The notes under the pieces: generated by a model | Databases searched by the model: none | Told to the model about the DNA's origin: nothing | What the model saw: only the letters and a program-made list of their open reading frames with translations | In this document: one piece after another, positions 15,604 through 25,500 of the stretch | Numbering within the stretch: the first letter of the stretch is position 1 | Layout: each line of letters starts with the position of its first letter | Assembly (NCBI GenBank): GCA_030699385.1 | Contig: JAUYMY010000077.1 | Span: forward strand, 1-33,412 | Length of the DNA stretch: 33,412 bases | Reading direction: 5' to 3' | Source: Methylobacter sp. | GTDB taxonomy: Bacteria > Pseudomonadota > Gammaproteobacteria > Methylococcales > Methylomonadaceae | Made by a program: the position numbers and the translations under genes

Positions 15604-18600
15604 TTATTGCCTAGCCAGCGTCCGGTTTTTGAACGATAGCCATTGCCAAATCATGCCCGCAAACAAACTCAACAGCACAGGCAACAAATAAAGCAGACGC
15701 AGCCAATCCGGCTCTGCCGTTTTGGGTTGTTCCTGCTTTTGCAACTGCTGACCTTGTACCGATACGGTAGCCGCTGGTGACGGTGCAGCTTCGCTAGCCG
15801 CAGAGTCGGCGTTGGCGCTTATGCCATAGCCTTGAGCCAATTCAGCGACGTAGGCTTTGAACGTTTCATTGCTGGTCTGCACATCGTGCTGTTTAGCAAT
15901 TTCCTGATAAACCTCGACCAATTCGCGTTTGGTCTGTTCGTCGGCTTGCCAGTAATCCTTGCGTATCGCTTCGATCATGCGTTCGGTGATTTGCGCCAAC
16001 GCGGTCGGATTGGATTTCTCGAACCATTCCCTGGTGCCCAGTTTGTATTTGTCCTTGACATAGGTTTCATGAAACTCCTGCCATTGGTCGTTTCTGACAA
16101 TGTTTTTATCCATGGTTTGCCAGCCCCAGAAGTTATTGACCACATCCAGCATTTTCAGCGTGCCGGAGTAACCTTCCTTCTGCATTTCCTTGACCCAGTT
16201 AGGATGGTGGTAAACGGCGCGCAGTTCCTTGGCCATGAACTTCTCCGCCGTTTCCAGCTTGGTTTTATTGGGATCGCGCATATTGGAAATGTAAAGCTGC
16301 GGCGCTTTGCCATCCAGGTGCTGCACGGCCAACGAAATGCCGCCCAGATACTCGAACGGATGGTCCATATCCAGCAAGCCGCGCAAATTGGAAGAGCGGG
16401 AAAAAACCGCCGCGCTGGTGCCTTTTAAATGCGTGGCGTAAGCATTCAGCTCCTTGCCCTGGCCGTCTTGCAGCTTTTTACTCCAGTTCGCGGTATTCGG
16501 TCCGTAAGCCCAGGACATCCGCGACAGGTACAGCTTTGCCAATTTGCCGTCGTCTTTTTCCCATTTATCGGAAGCCAACGTGGCTTTGGGCAATTTGGTG
16601 CCGTAATCGCCGCTTTCGGTGCCGAAAATCCGCGTTAGCGCGAACTCTTCCGCCTGTTCGGCGCTGACGCCTTGTTGCAATAACTCGGCTTTAATGCGCA
16701 AAGTGTTGCGGCGGATAAAATTCAGCTCGTCCGCTTCGTCCAGTTTCGCCACCATCGCAATGGCTTCGTTGAAGCGTTCCATGACATTAGGAAACTGATC
16801 CCGGTACAAGCCGGTCAGCGAAATCACCGTATCGATGCGCGGCCTGCCCAAGTCTTTTTGCGCAATCACTTCCATGCCGGTAACCCGTCCGCCTTTATCC
16901 CAGACCGGTTTTACGCCCATCGCATACATGATCTGGGCTTCCAGCATGCCCATGTGGCGCATGGTTTCGGTACTCCACATGGTAAAGGTCAGTTTTTCAG
17001 GAAATTGCCCCGCGTGGGTTTCCTTGTAATTGACGATCAACTCTTCAATGGCTTTTTTGCCCGCTTCATAAGCCGCGCGGGTCGGCACCCGCGAAGGATC
17101 GAAACCGTACATATTGCGGCCTGTCGGCAACGCGTCCGGGTTGCGGATCGGATCGCCGCCGTAGGAAGGGTCTATCCAGCGTGACGATAAGCCTTTGCCG
17201 ACGCCTGTGATTTCGTGTTTGGCCTGTAAGTCGACCCGATACTTACGCCCTAATTCGGCTTGGGCGCGCAGTTTTTCGTCGCTGATGCCGGCCAGCGCCT
17301 TATCTGAAAACACCCACTCTTCGACGAATTGATAAGGCTTGGTTTGTTGCAGTTGCTTGTAATCGCCGCGGAACGTGGCCTTGGCATCAATGCCCAACAG
17401 CTCGTAAAGCGGCTGCCCCAACATTTGCATGACGTTATTGATTAAATGGCCGCGTTCGGCATCCTTGCCCAAGGTATGCAAGCCTAACGGCTGCATCGCC
17501 GAACCCAGCTCTTCCAGGTAATTTTCAATTTCGCGTAACGCATCATCGAATTTAAGCGCCAAATCCTCGGGCGTTATTTTCAAATCCTTGTCGATGTGCA
17601 TGTTCAGCGCTTGTTCGATAATTGACTTGCGACTGCTGTCCTTGACAGGGCCTTGATCCAAGGCATGATATTCGCGAATGGTATCGTTGATTTTGACAAA
17701 ATCGTCCGACAAGCCCGCCGGGGCAAAAGCCGGCGTTTGATAGCTGACGATGACGCCGCGCCCGCGCCGCTTGACGTGGATCGCTTCGCCGATGTTATCG
17801 ACAATATAGGGATAGATAACAGGCGTGTTACCGACCAATAAATTGGGGTTGTCATACGCCCACAAGCCACGCTCTTTGCCCGGCGTCCACTCCTGCGAAC
17901 CATGGGTGCCGAAATGCAGGATGGCATTGGCGGCGAATTGTTCGCGAATCCACAAGTAGCCCGCCAGGTAAGAATGATTCAGCGGGGCTTTGGTGTCGTG
18001 AAATAGTTTTTTCTCGGTTTCATCGTCCGCCATTTCAGCGCGGGCCGGTTGCGGCATCATCACCATATTACCGAGCTTCATGCGCGGAATCACAAAGCCG
18101 CGCACGCCGTCTTTATCGGACAGCCATTTGCTGGTTTCGGGTTCGCCAAAATGGCTGACAATGTCTTGCCGGACCGAAGCCGGCAAGGTAGCGAACCATG
18201 TTTTGTAAGCGGCTAACGGCAAAAAATCCCAATGCGGGGTTTTCATCAACGCCTCTATCTCGCCTTTGCGATAACGCGGCCTGAGCATTTGCGCGACCGC
18301 GTCGATGATTTGCTGTTCGTTGGCCTGATCAAAGGCGTAACCTTCGGCGCGCAGTTGCTCCAGCAAATATTCGATGGAGCGCGGCACGTTCATATTGGAT
18401 GCGCCCTGGTTTTTTTCGCCCGGCGGATGGTTCCAAAACAACAGCGCGACTTTTTTATCGGCATTGTTCATCGTTTGCAGTTTGGCAAGATTCATCGCCT
18501 TGCCGGTCAGCATCGCCAATTGTTCCGGCATCGTGACCATTTCGCCGCCTTCGTTAGCGGCCAGCACCACCGGGTCTTGCATGCCGATGTATTCGGCGTT

Positions 18601-19686
18601 GGTCAACGTAAACGGCAGGTTGAAACTGCTAACCCCGGCTAAATCCTTGTAGTAATCGGCGCGGGTTCCTGAGCGATACGTGACGACATTAATGACGGGA
18701 ATGCCCATCGCTTGATGCCAGACTTTCCTGCCGTCGGGATTATTGCCCAGGAAGGTGTTGACCATCATGACGTTGGCAATGATTTTGCCGTCCAGGGTCA
18801 GCAACGGTTCATCAACGGTAACGCTTTGCGCGGCTTTAGGATTCGGAAAGCCGCGATCTCCGGCATTAGCGGCAGCCGCTTCCGGGCGGCCGTTGCCGGG
18901 CATTGCCGCGGGTTTGCCGCCCGCTTTTTCGGCGTCGCTTCTGCCGACGCGGGTGGAACGGTAAAACACCAACGGCACGCCGCCCGCTTGTTCAATGCCT
19001 TGCACAGTCTCGTTCAGCATACGCAGCTGGCCGTCGGCGATATAACTCGAGGATATTTCCATCGCAATCATCGGCATTTGTTGCCAGTGTTTTCCCGATT
19101 GTTTTTCCCACCACGCCAGATAATCCGGCAGCTTGTCGAAAATTAAATCGGCGAATTGCGGGTGGTAAATGCCGCCGTTCGGCAGTTTCATCGGTTCGGG
19201 AATTTTACTGACGTCAGCCCCGGTCAGCATCGCATTGAGGTATTGGAACATCCGCTGATGGTTAACCGGCGTGCCGCCCGAATAATAGTCGAACAAGCGT
19301 TCGCCGATTGAGGGCTCGAGATTGACCGACTTGAGGCGCTCGGGCGGGTTCATCACGTTGATGTTCAGCATCGGCAGGCTGCCGCTACGCAGAGCCCCGG
19401 CGGTGACGCGCTCGATTTGCGCGATGTCGTCGCTGCGCGACGCGTCGATAATCAGCAGGTTTGCATCCTGCATGACCCGTTTAACGCCCGCATCGCCTTC
19501 GCGGTCGACTTGCGTCCAGGCCAAGTCAACGCCGGCATTTTCAGCCGCTTGCTCCATTAATTTGAACTTCTGCTCTAAAACAAACTGGGTCGATAAAATG
19601 CCGACTTTGACTTGCGCGGAGACCGACGGCGCTGAGAGTATCAGCGCCATTAGCCCGGCTAATTGAATCCAATAGCTTTTTTTCAT
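15604..19686 (-). CDS. cobN: Exported, membrane-anchored CobN-like chelatase subunit (HmuS type)
   Basis: A 1360-residue member of the CobN/BchH/ChlH family of large tetrapyrrole metal chelatases. Unlike biosynthetic CobN it has a signal peptide (about 1-24, ending SVSA) and a C-terminal membrane helix at about 1331-1350 followed by positive residues, so the large domain should sit in the periplasm tethered to the inner membrane. The family signature HFGTHGSQEWTPGKE begins at H591, with H595 and E599 likely metal or catalytic residues. A proline/glutamine-rich linker (about 1290-1325) precedes the anchor. There is no partner AAA+ CobS/CobT or BchI/BchD nearby. The TonB-receptor gene lies 69 bases upstream and ExbB-like/DUF2149 genes downstream, the hmuR-S-U-V order. 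It probably inserts metal into, or removes it from, an imported tetrapyrrole; haem dechelation has been proposed for HmuS. Confidence 0.9.
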   Translation of the reverse strand: MKKSYWIQLAGLMALILSAPSVSAQVKVGILSTQFVLEQKFKLMEQAAENAGVDLAWTQVDREGDAGVKRVMQDANLLIIDASRSDDIAQIERVTAGALRSGSLPMLNINVMNPPERLKSVNLEPSIGERLFDYYSGGTPVNHQRMFQYLNAMLTGADVSKIPEPMKLPNGGIYHPQFADLIFDKLPDYLAWWEKQSGKHWQQMPMIAMEISSSYIADGQLRMLNETVQGIEQAGGVPLVFYRSTRVGRSDAEKAGGKPAAMPGNGRPEAAAANAGDRGFPNPKAAQSVTVDEPLLTLDGKIIANVMMVNTFLGNNPDGRKVWHQAMGIPVINVVTYRSGTRADYYKDLAGVSSFNLPFTLTNAEYIGMQDPVVLAANEGGEMVTMPEQLAMLTGKAMNLAKLQTMNNADKKVALLFWNHPPGEKNQGASNMNVPRSIEYLLEQLRAEGYAFDQANEQQIIDAVAQMLRPRYRKGEIEALMKTPHWDFLPLAAYKTWFATLPASVRQDIVSHFGEPETSKWLSDKDGVRGFVIPRMKLGNMVMMPQPARAEMADDETEKKLFHDTKAPLNHSYLAGYLWIREQFAANAILHFGTHGSQEWTPGKERGLWAYDNPNLLVGNTPVIYPYIVDNIGEAIHVKRRGRGVIVSYQTPAFAPAGLSDDFVKINDTIREYHALDQGPVKDSSRKSIIEQALNMHIDKDLKITPEDLALKFDDALREIENYLEELGSAMQPLGLHTLGKDAERGHLINNVMQMLGQPLYELLGIDAKATFRGDYKQLQQTKPYQFVEEWVFSDKALAGISDEKLRAQAELGRKYRVDLQAKHEITGVGKGLSSRWIDPSYGGDPIRNPDALPTGRNMYGFDPSRVPTRAAYEAGKKAIEELIVNYKETHAGQFPEKLTFTMWSTETMRHMGMLEAQIMYAMGVKPVWDKGGRVTGMEVIAQKDLGRPRIDTVISLTGLYRDQFPNVMERFNEAIAMVAKLDEADELNFIRRNTLRIKAELLQQGVSAEQAEEFALTRIFGTESGDYGTKLPKATLASDKWEKDDGKLAKLYLSRMSWAYGPNTANWSKKLQDGQGKELNAYATHLKGTSAAVFSRSSNLRGLLDMDHPFEYLGGISLAVQHLDGKAPQLYISNMRDPNKTKLETAEKFMAKELRAVYHHPNWVKEMQKEGYSGTLKMLDVVNNFWGWQTMDKNIVRNDQWQEFHETYVKDKYKLGTREWFEKSNPTALAQITERMIEAIRKDYWQADEQTKRELVEVYQEIAKQHDVQTSNETFKAYVAELAQGYGISANADSAASEAAPSPAATVSVQGQQLQKQEQPKTAEPDWLRLLYLLPVLLSLFAGMIWQWLSFKNRTLARQ

Positions 19687-19755
19687 AAGTACGATTTTGT
19701 ATTAATTATTTTTATCAAAATGAAACGTTGTTCCCGATGTAGGCAAAACGGTCTC

Positions 19756-22101
19756 CTAGAATTTAATGGCGACGCCGCCGTAAACCGTCAACGGTTCTTC
19801 AATTGAACTGTAACTCCGGGTAACCGTTGCGCCGCGTGCTGCCGACGCAACCCGGGCCGCCCGTTCATCGGTCAGGTTGATCACATGCAACCACAGTTCG
19901 GCAGGGCCGAAATCGTAACTGGTTCTCAGGTTAAGCATGGCGGGGCGCTGGTAAGTGCCGCTTCGATCGAGGGTGTTATTACTGTTGGTGTAATAATCGG
20001 TCATCGCGTTGACTTCGAATTCGATATTCAACTTATCGATAGGCATGACTGTCATACGGCCGTTAACCATGTGTTCCGGCGATTGCGCGACGGTATTGCC
20101 GCTGTAATTATTGACGCCATCGATAAACTGGACATATTTATTGACCGAATAAGTGTGGGCGACTTCGAAGCGCAGGTATTTGATCGGGCTGTAACGCAAA
20201 CTGGTTTCAAGACCTTGCAGATTGACCTTGCCGGCATTGGCCGAGCGGAAAATATCCCGACCGCCCTCCCTGCGTATAAACTCGTTGGTAATGTAGTTTT
20301 TTACATCGGTGTTGTAGTAAGCCACTTCGTAATCGAGCTTATTCTTTATTAATGAACCGCGCAGGCCGACTTCAAGATTTTCCGCCAGTTCAGGCTGTAA
20401 ATTGGGATCGGGAATGCTATTGGTAAACAGCAGGCTTGGCGTAGGCGGTGCAAAGCCGAATGAATAGTTAAACCAGAGCTTTTGCTCGTAGGGCAGGTCA
20501 AACGTAATGCCCGACTTGGGTGAGAATCGGGCGAAATGACTGGTGGTATTTTGGCCGTTCAATACATTATGAGCATCGTAGCTAATGTCATCGTAGCGGG
20601 CGCCGCCGGTCAGATGCATCCAGGGTAACGGCGATACTTCCGCTTGCACAAACGGCGATGCCTGGAATTTATCGATCTTATAATGCTGGGTGATAGTGTT
20701 GCCCGGCGCTAAGGGGTTAATCAAGTTAGCGCTGTAGCTTTTGCTGTTGTCGTTGCCGTTGACGGTTTCCAGGCCGCCGGTCAGGTAGGAATCCAAAAAG
20801 TCGAAGTGGTGCCGATAGGTGATTTTGCCGTCCATATCCAAATAATCATTGTCGGCAGGACCGCTAAAACTGGCGAAATCGAAGCCGGTGTCATTTCGGG
20901 CACCGTAAGACGCTTTTAAAAATCCGTCTTCCCCAACCATCCGTTCATAATCAAGATAAAAAGTCAGCGCCTCTTTATTAGCATAAGACGAATAACCGGT
21001 GGCTTGCTGGGGATTTTCGTTGAACTGTTGTTCGGTTAAGGAATTGCCCTCGGATTTTTCCTCATGTTTATATTCGCCCCTGAATGTCAGCTTTGAATCA
21101 TCATCCAACTGGTAAGTCAATTTTCCGCTGCCGACTTCCCGGCTTTTGCCGGTATTTTTACGCCACGACGGCACGTCCCAGATGTTGAAACTTAACCGGT
21201 AGCCCAAGTCGTCGAGCTTGCCTGCCGCACTACCGCCGCCGCGCAGGCGATTATTGGTATCATTGGCGCCGCCTTCAATCCAGACGCGGCGTACCGGTTT
21301 TTCAGGCGGTTCTTTGGTGATGACGTTGATAACCCCGCCAAACGCATTGCTCGGAAAAAGTGCCGACGCCGGGCCTTTAGTCACTTCGATGCGCTGAATT
21401 TCATCGGTATCGAAATTCTCGATATCGGAAACTTGCCCTCTCAGGGGGTCGCGGACGGAAATGCCGTCCATTAAATTAGCCGTATAACTTCTGCCGCCGT
21501 TCGGGAACCTGAGATTACGCGTCATCGACACGCCCGGAACACGGTTCAACACTTGATAAGCGTCGGTAAACTTAACATTATCCAAATCCTGCTGACTGAT
21601 AGTATGCAGCGTGACCGGCTCTATTTTGACGAATTCGCTTTTGTAAGCAGGGTCGGATTGCGTATCGGCTAACAGATCTAATCTGTTGTCCGCTGTGGTT
21701 ACCGTCATTACAGCCAGTTCTTTTGGAGCATCCGGCTCGTTTGGTTTTTGTTTTTTTATCCCGGAACTTGATTCCGCTTTTTTTTCAGTTTTGGATTTCT
21801 TAGGTACGGCTTCGGCTTGGGCATGATTTGTAATCGACAATGCCAGTATTGGAATCATCAAAGCCATCGTCGTCTTGGTTAAATCATTTTTAGCTTGTTT
21901 AATATCGGTCTTGGTTAACACCTTGTCGGGTGTCTGTTGTAATACCGGTTCGATGCATTCATGAATAATCGGGTCAGCACAGGTATTTTCGATCAATCCG
22001 TTATTCAGGAATGCCGGGTTAGCGGTTACCTGAATATCCTCCGCCGAAGCAATCGACGTATCTAAAAATACGCGACCAAGGACGTTAATATTAAGTCCCA
22101 T
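19756..22101 (-). CDS. TonB-dependent outer-membrane receptor (haem/cobalamin-type candidate)
   Basis: An outer-membrane beta-barrel transporter of about 781 residues. From the first in-frame ATG (22125), a signal-like helix lies at 87-104 (ending NHAQA), a linker rich in K/S/P at 105-135, a TonB-box-like VMTVTTADNR near 139-148, the plug at about 160-275 (VPGVSMTRN, LMDGISVRDP, IEVTKGPASALFPSNAFGGV) and a barrel ending in aromatic VAIKF. I chose the ATG at 22101 because GTGGAG lies six bases before it. Both starts put about 78-86 extra residues ahead of the signal helix, which is unusual. An ATG at residue 87 would leave the signal without any positive charge. The substrate is not visible; the CobN-like, ExbB-like and DUF2149 genes downstream suggest a tetrapyrrole. 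Confidence 0.92.
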   Translation of the reverse strand: MGLNINVLGRVFLDTSIASAEDIQVTANPAFLNNGLIENTCADPIIHECIEPVLQQTPDKVLTKTDIKQAKNDLTKTTMALMIPILALSITNHAQAEAVPKKSKTEKKAESSSGIKKQKPNEPDAPKELAVMTVTTADNRLDLLADTQSDPAYKSEFVKIEPVTLHTISQQDLDNVKFTDAYQVLNRVPGVSMTRNLRFPNGGRSYTANLMDGISVRDPLRGQVSDIENFDTDEIQRIEVTKGPASALFPSNAFGGVINVITKEPPEKPVRRVWIEGGANDTNNRLRGGGSAAGKLDDLGYRLSFNIWDVPSWRKNTGKSREVGSGKLTYQLDDDSKLTFRGEYKHEEKSEGNSLTEQQFNENPQQATGYSSYANKEALTFYLDYERMVGEDGFLKASYGARNDTGFDFASFSGPADNDYLDMDGKITYRHHFDFLDSYLTGGLETVNGNDNSKSYSANLINPLAPGNTITQHYKIDKFQASPFVQAEVSPLPWMHLTGGARYDDISYDAHNVLNGQNTTSHFARFSPKSGITFDLPYEQKLWFNYSFGFAPPTPSLLFTNSIPDPNLQPELAENLEVGLRGSLIKNKLDYEVAYYNTDVKNYITNEFIRREGGRDIFRSANAGKVNLQGLETSLRYSPIKYLRFEVAHTYSVNKYVQFIDGVNNYSGNTVAQSPEHMVNGRMTVMPIDKLNIEFEVNAMTDYYTNSNNTLDRSGTYQRPAMLNLRTSYDFGPAELWLHVINLTDERAARVASAARGATVTRSYSSIEEPLTVYGGVAIKF

Positions 22102-22125
22102 TAAAAACTCCACTTTGTTTGTCAT

Positions 22126-22582
22126 AAAACACTAGACAACGCAACATTTATGCCAACAAAATAGTTTATACTTAACAATAACCTACCAATTGATCAATAA
22201 TTAGACTACGTGAAATCACCTATTCGCTTTCCGGGAACAAAGGGATATACCCTATTTTTTTCATAAATTGAAAATGACAAACGTCATCTGATGCTGACTT
22301 GAAATTAAGTTTTTGCTGATCAGAGAAAACAGCGATTCGGAACACTCAACTGCGTTTTTTTAGACTAATGACCGCCTTTATGCCGAATAGAACCCCGTTA
22401 ATTTACAACTTCAATTAGGTGCTAATGCGTAAGTTCTACTATATTGTTAGTACGTTAGTTTCCTCTAACTCAGGCGCCAATTAACAATAAGGGCTTAATA
22501 GTCTTACCTGGCAAAGCACCGGTAAAAACCGGGGCGCTCACTTTATCCAGTACACAAAACCGGTTTTTATCAGGAGTGCATC
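22126..22582. promoter_or_regulatory. 457-base divergent control region
   Basis: This gap separates the TonB-receptor gene (-) from the large membrane-protein gene (+) and must hold the promoters of both. A perfect ATTGATCAAT palindrome lies at 22189-22198, and a TATAAA on the minus strand nearby could be the receptor's -10 box. AGGG-ATATA-CCCT followed by a T-run lies near 22253-22272. I see no Fur box, and no cobalamin riboswitch was recognised by eye. The right end holds the inverted repeat at 22523-22569. Confidence 0.55.
22519..22576 (+). promoter_or_regulatory. Leader with two mutually exclusive hairpins before the ribosome site
   Basis: TAAAAACCGG (22523-22532) is perfectly complementary to CCGGTTTTTA (22560-22569), which ends just before the CAGGAG ribosome site at 22571-22576. 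The left arm can instead fold locally as CCGG-TAAAAA-CCGG (22519-22532). The alternative pairing suggests a possible translation switch, but this is seen by eye only and no known riboswitch matches. Confidence 0.4.
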
Positions 22583-25500
22583 ATGAGTCGTATCGTCTGG
22601 CTATTTTTAAGTGCTGTATTATTTACCTCATCCACTCAGGCAAAGCCGTTAACGCCGGAACAGGTGCCGGAGCCGCTCAAGCCTTGGATAGCGTGGGCTT
22701 TGCAGGATAGTCCTGAGCCTGATTGCCCTTTCATCTACAACAGCTACGAGCAAAAACGCTGTAGCTGGCCGACGCAAACTCAACTGGATTTAACCGGTGC
22801 AAAAGGCGTGTTTTCGCTGAGTTGGACGGTGTACCAAGACAGCTGGATTAGCTTGCCGGGCGATAAAACCCATTGGCCGCTTAATGTTACGGTTAATGAC
22901 AAGGCCGCGCTGGTGATGGATAAAAACGGCATTCCTTCGATTAAGCTGGCGGCGGGGTTGCCGTATCAAATTAAGGGCGAGTTCTTGTGGGACGCCATTC
23001 CTGATAATTTAAAAATACCGGATGACACCGGATTGATAGCTTTGCGTATTAATGGCGCGATTGTCCCGACACCGGCCATTAAAGACGGGCAATTATGGCT
23101 AAAGGAAAGCGAGATTGGCGTAAAAAAGCCGGAAAATGTGCAAAACAATCTGGATGTGCAGATATTCCGAAAAATAACCGATGAAGTGCCCGCAGAAGTG
23201 CTAACCCGGCTGGTGCTGGAAGTGTCCGGTGAGCAACGTGAGGTTAAATTGCCACGGCCTATTTTGGATGGCTTTATCCCGCTGAGTTTGCAAAGTCCGT
23301 TGCCCGCACGTTTGGAGCCCGACGGCCGCTTATTAGTACAACTGCGCCCCGGTCATTGGCAAATTGATCTCTTGGCGCGAAACAGCAAAGAACTCACTAC
23401 GCTCACGCTCGCGCCCAAACCGGAAGGTGAAAACGAAGCCGCTATTCATTGGCCGGATGCGGAAATCTGGTCTTTTGAGGCGCGCCCGCACCTGCGCGTG
23501 GTTGAAATCGAACAGCTTAGCGCGATTGATCCGAGCATGAGCAATTTGCCGGACGAATGGAAAAATCTCCCTGCCTATAAAATCAGCCAAACGCAGGCGA
23601 TGGGCTTTAAAACCATACGCCGTGGCGACCCCGAGCCTGAGCCGAATCAGCTCACTCTCAACCGAAAATTATGGCTGGATTTTGACGGCGAAGGCTATAC
23701 CGTCAATGACACCATTTCCGGCACTATGACGCGAGGTTGGCGCCTTAATAGCCAAGCGCACACGCAATTAGGCAAAGTCACTTTAAACGGCAACAATCAG
23801 TTTATTACCCAGGACAACACCGGCAAACAAGGCGTGGAAGTGCGCACCGGCACTATCCTGCTGGATGCGGACAGCCGCGTTGTCGGTGCGGTCGGTTCAA
23901 CCAGCGCAGTCGGTTGGGAGCAGGATTTTCACAGTGTTCGCGCCGAGCTGAATCTGCCGCCGGGCTGGCGTTTACTGGCGGCCAGTGGCGTCGATAATGT
24001 GCCGGATAGCTGGATGTCGCGCTGGACTTTGCTGGATTTGTTTGTAGTGCTCATTGCGGCGTTGGCAACAGGTCGGCTGTGGAATCCGTATTGGGGCGGT
24101 CTTGCTTTAGTGACGCTGGTTTTAATCTGGCATGAACCGGGCGCGCCGCAATTTGTCTGGCTGAATATTCTGGCCGCCACTGCGTTGATTAAGCTATTGC
24201 CACCCGGCCGGTTTTTGCGGTTTATCAGCGCTTATCGCAATGCTTTTTGGCTAGTGTTAATCATGACCAGCCTGCCTTTTATGGTGGCGCAAGTGCGCAC
24301 CGGGCTTTATCCGCAACTGGAAAATCCTTGGCAGGCTATTACCATGCCAAGTTCTCAATATGCCGAAATGGGCGGGAATGTGGCGGAAATGGATACGCCG
24401 ATGCCGGCCGCTCCGGCCATGGTCGAAAGAAAACAAAAGTCGTTAAAACGGTCGCTGTCATCTGAGTATTCGGCATTGGCTTATCAAGATATAGACGAGT
24501 CGGTTAATTTTGAACGCATTGATCCTAAAGCCAAAGTGCAGACCGGCCCCGGTTTGCCGCAATGGCAATGGCATAAAGTACAGTTGTCGTGGAACGGTGC
24601 GGTCGATGCCGGTCAGCAATTGCATTTGTGGTATTTAACGCCGACGCTGACGCTGTTGCTTAATTTTCTGCGGGTGATGTTAGTGGCGGTATTGGCCTTG
24701 TTGATGTTTGGCGTTGCTGAAAAATTTAACTTTAAAGGCTTTAAGACGGTTGCGCCGGTGTTGCTGTGGTTTTTGCTGTTGCCGATGTGGGTCATGCCGT
24801 CAGCCAATGCTTACGCTGAACTGCCGGACAAAGCGCTGTTAGATGAATTAAGAACGCGTTTATTAGAAAAACCGCTGCCGCCGGATTGCCTACCCAGTTG
24901 CGCACAAATTCAGCAAATGAAAATCACCATTACCGACAAAGAGCTGGCGATAGACTTGCAAATCCACGCGCATCAAGCGGTGGCAGTGCCCTTGCCCGCC
25001 GAATATGAACAATGGTTTCCTAACCAAATTCGGGTTAACGGTAACGCCGCCAGCGGGCTTTTTCGCGATAATAACGGCTTGTGGCTCAATCTGGATAAAG
25101 GCGAACACCGCGTTGTCATGGCCGGCGTTGCGCCTTTATTAAGCAAGTTTACCCTGCCGTTGCCGTTAAAACCAAACTGGGTCAGCGTGCAAAATAACGG
25201 CTGGCAAGTGATTGGCTTGCAAGAAAATGGTCAGGTTGACTCGCAATTGCAATTTAGCCGAATCAATCAGACTGCACAGCCGGAAAGCCGTTCGGAATTG
25301 GAACCGGGCGCGTTGCCGCCTTTTGTCAGAATTGAACGTACCTTGCAACTGGGCTTGGATTGGCGCGTATTGACTCAAATTATCCGGGTGTCACCGGCTG
25401 ATTCTGCGGTGGTTTTGGCGGTGCCGTTGTTGCCGGGCGAGTCGGTCATCAGCGCCGGTATTCGGGTTAAAGACGGCAAAGTCGAAGTGAATATTCCGGC

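Noticed and set aside
15832..16428. Long plus-strand frame opposite the CobN-like gene (198 residues)
   Set aside because: It is antisense to a confidently identified gene and has no ribosome site; long open antisense frames are expected in such sequence. The same applies to the other frames opposite this gene and opposite the large membrane-protein gene.
22440..22582. Cyclic di-GMP-I or cobalamin riboswitch before the large membrane-protein gene
   Set aside because: GGCAAAG and GGGGCGC are reminiscent of the c-di-GMP aptamer, but the GGGACGCAAAGCC core and the second stem are missing; no cobalamin box was seen on either strand.
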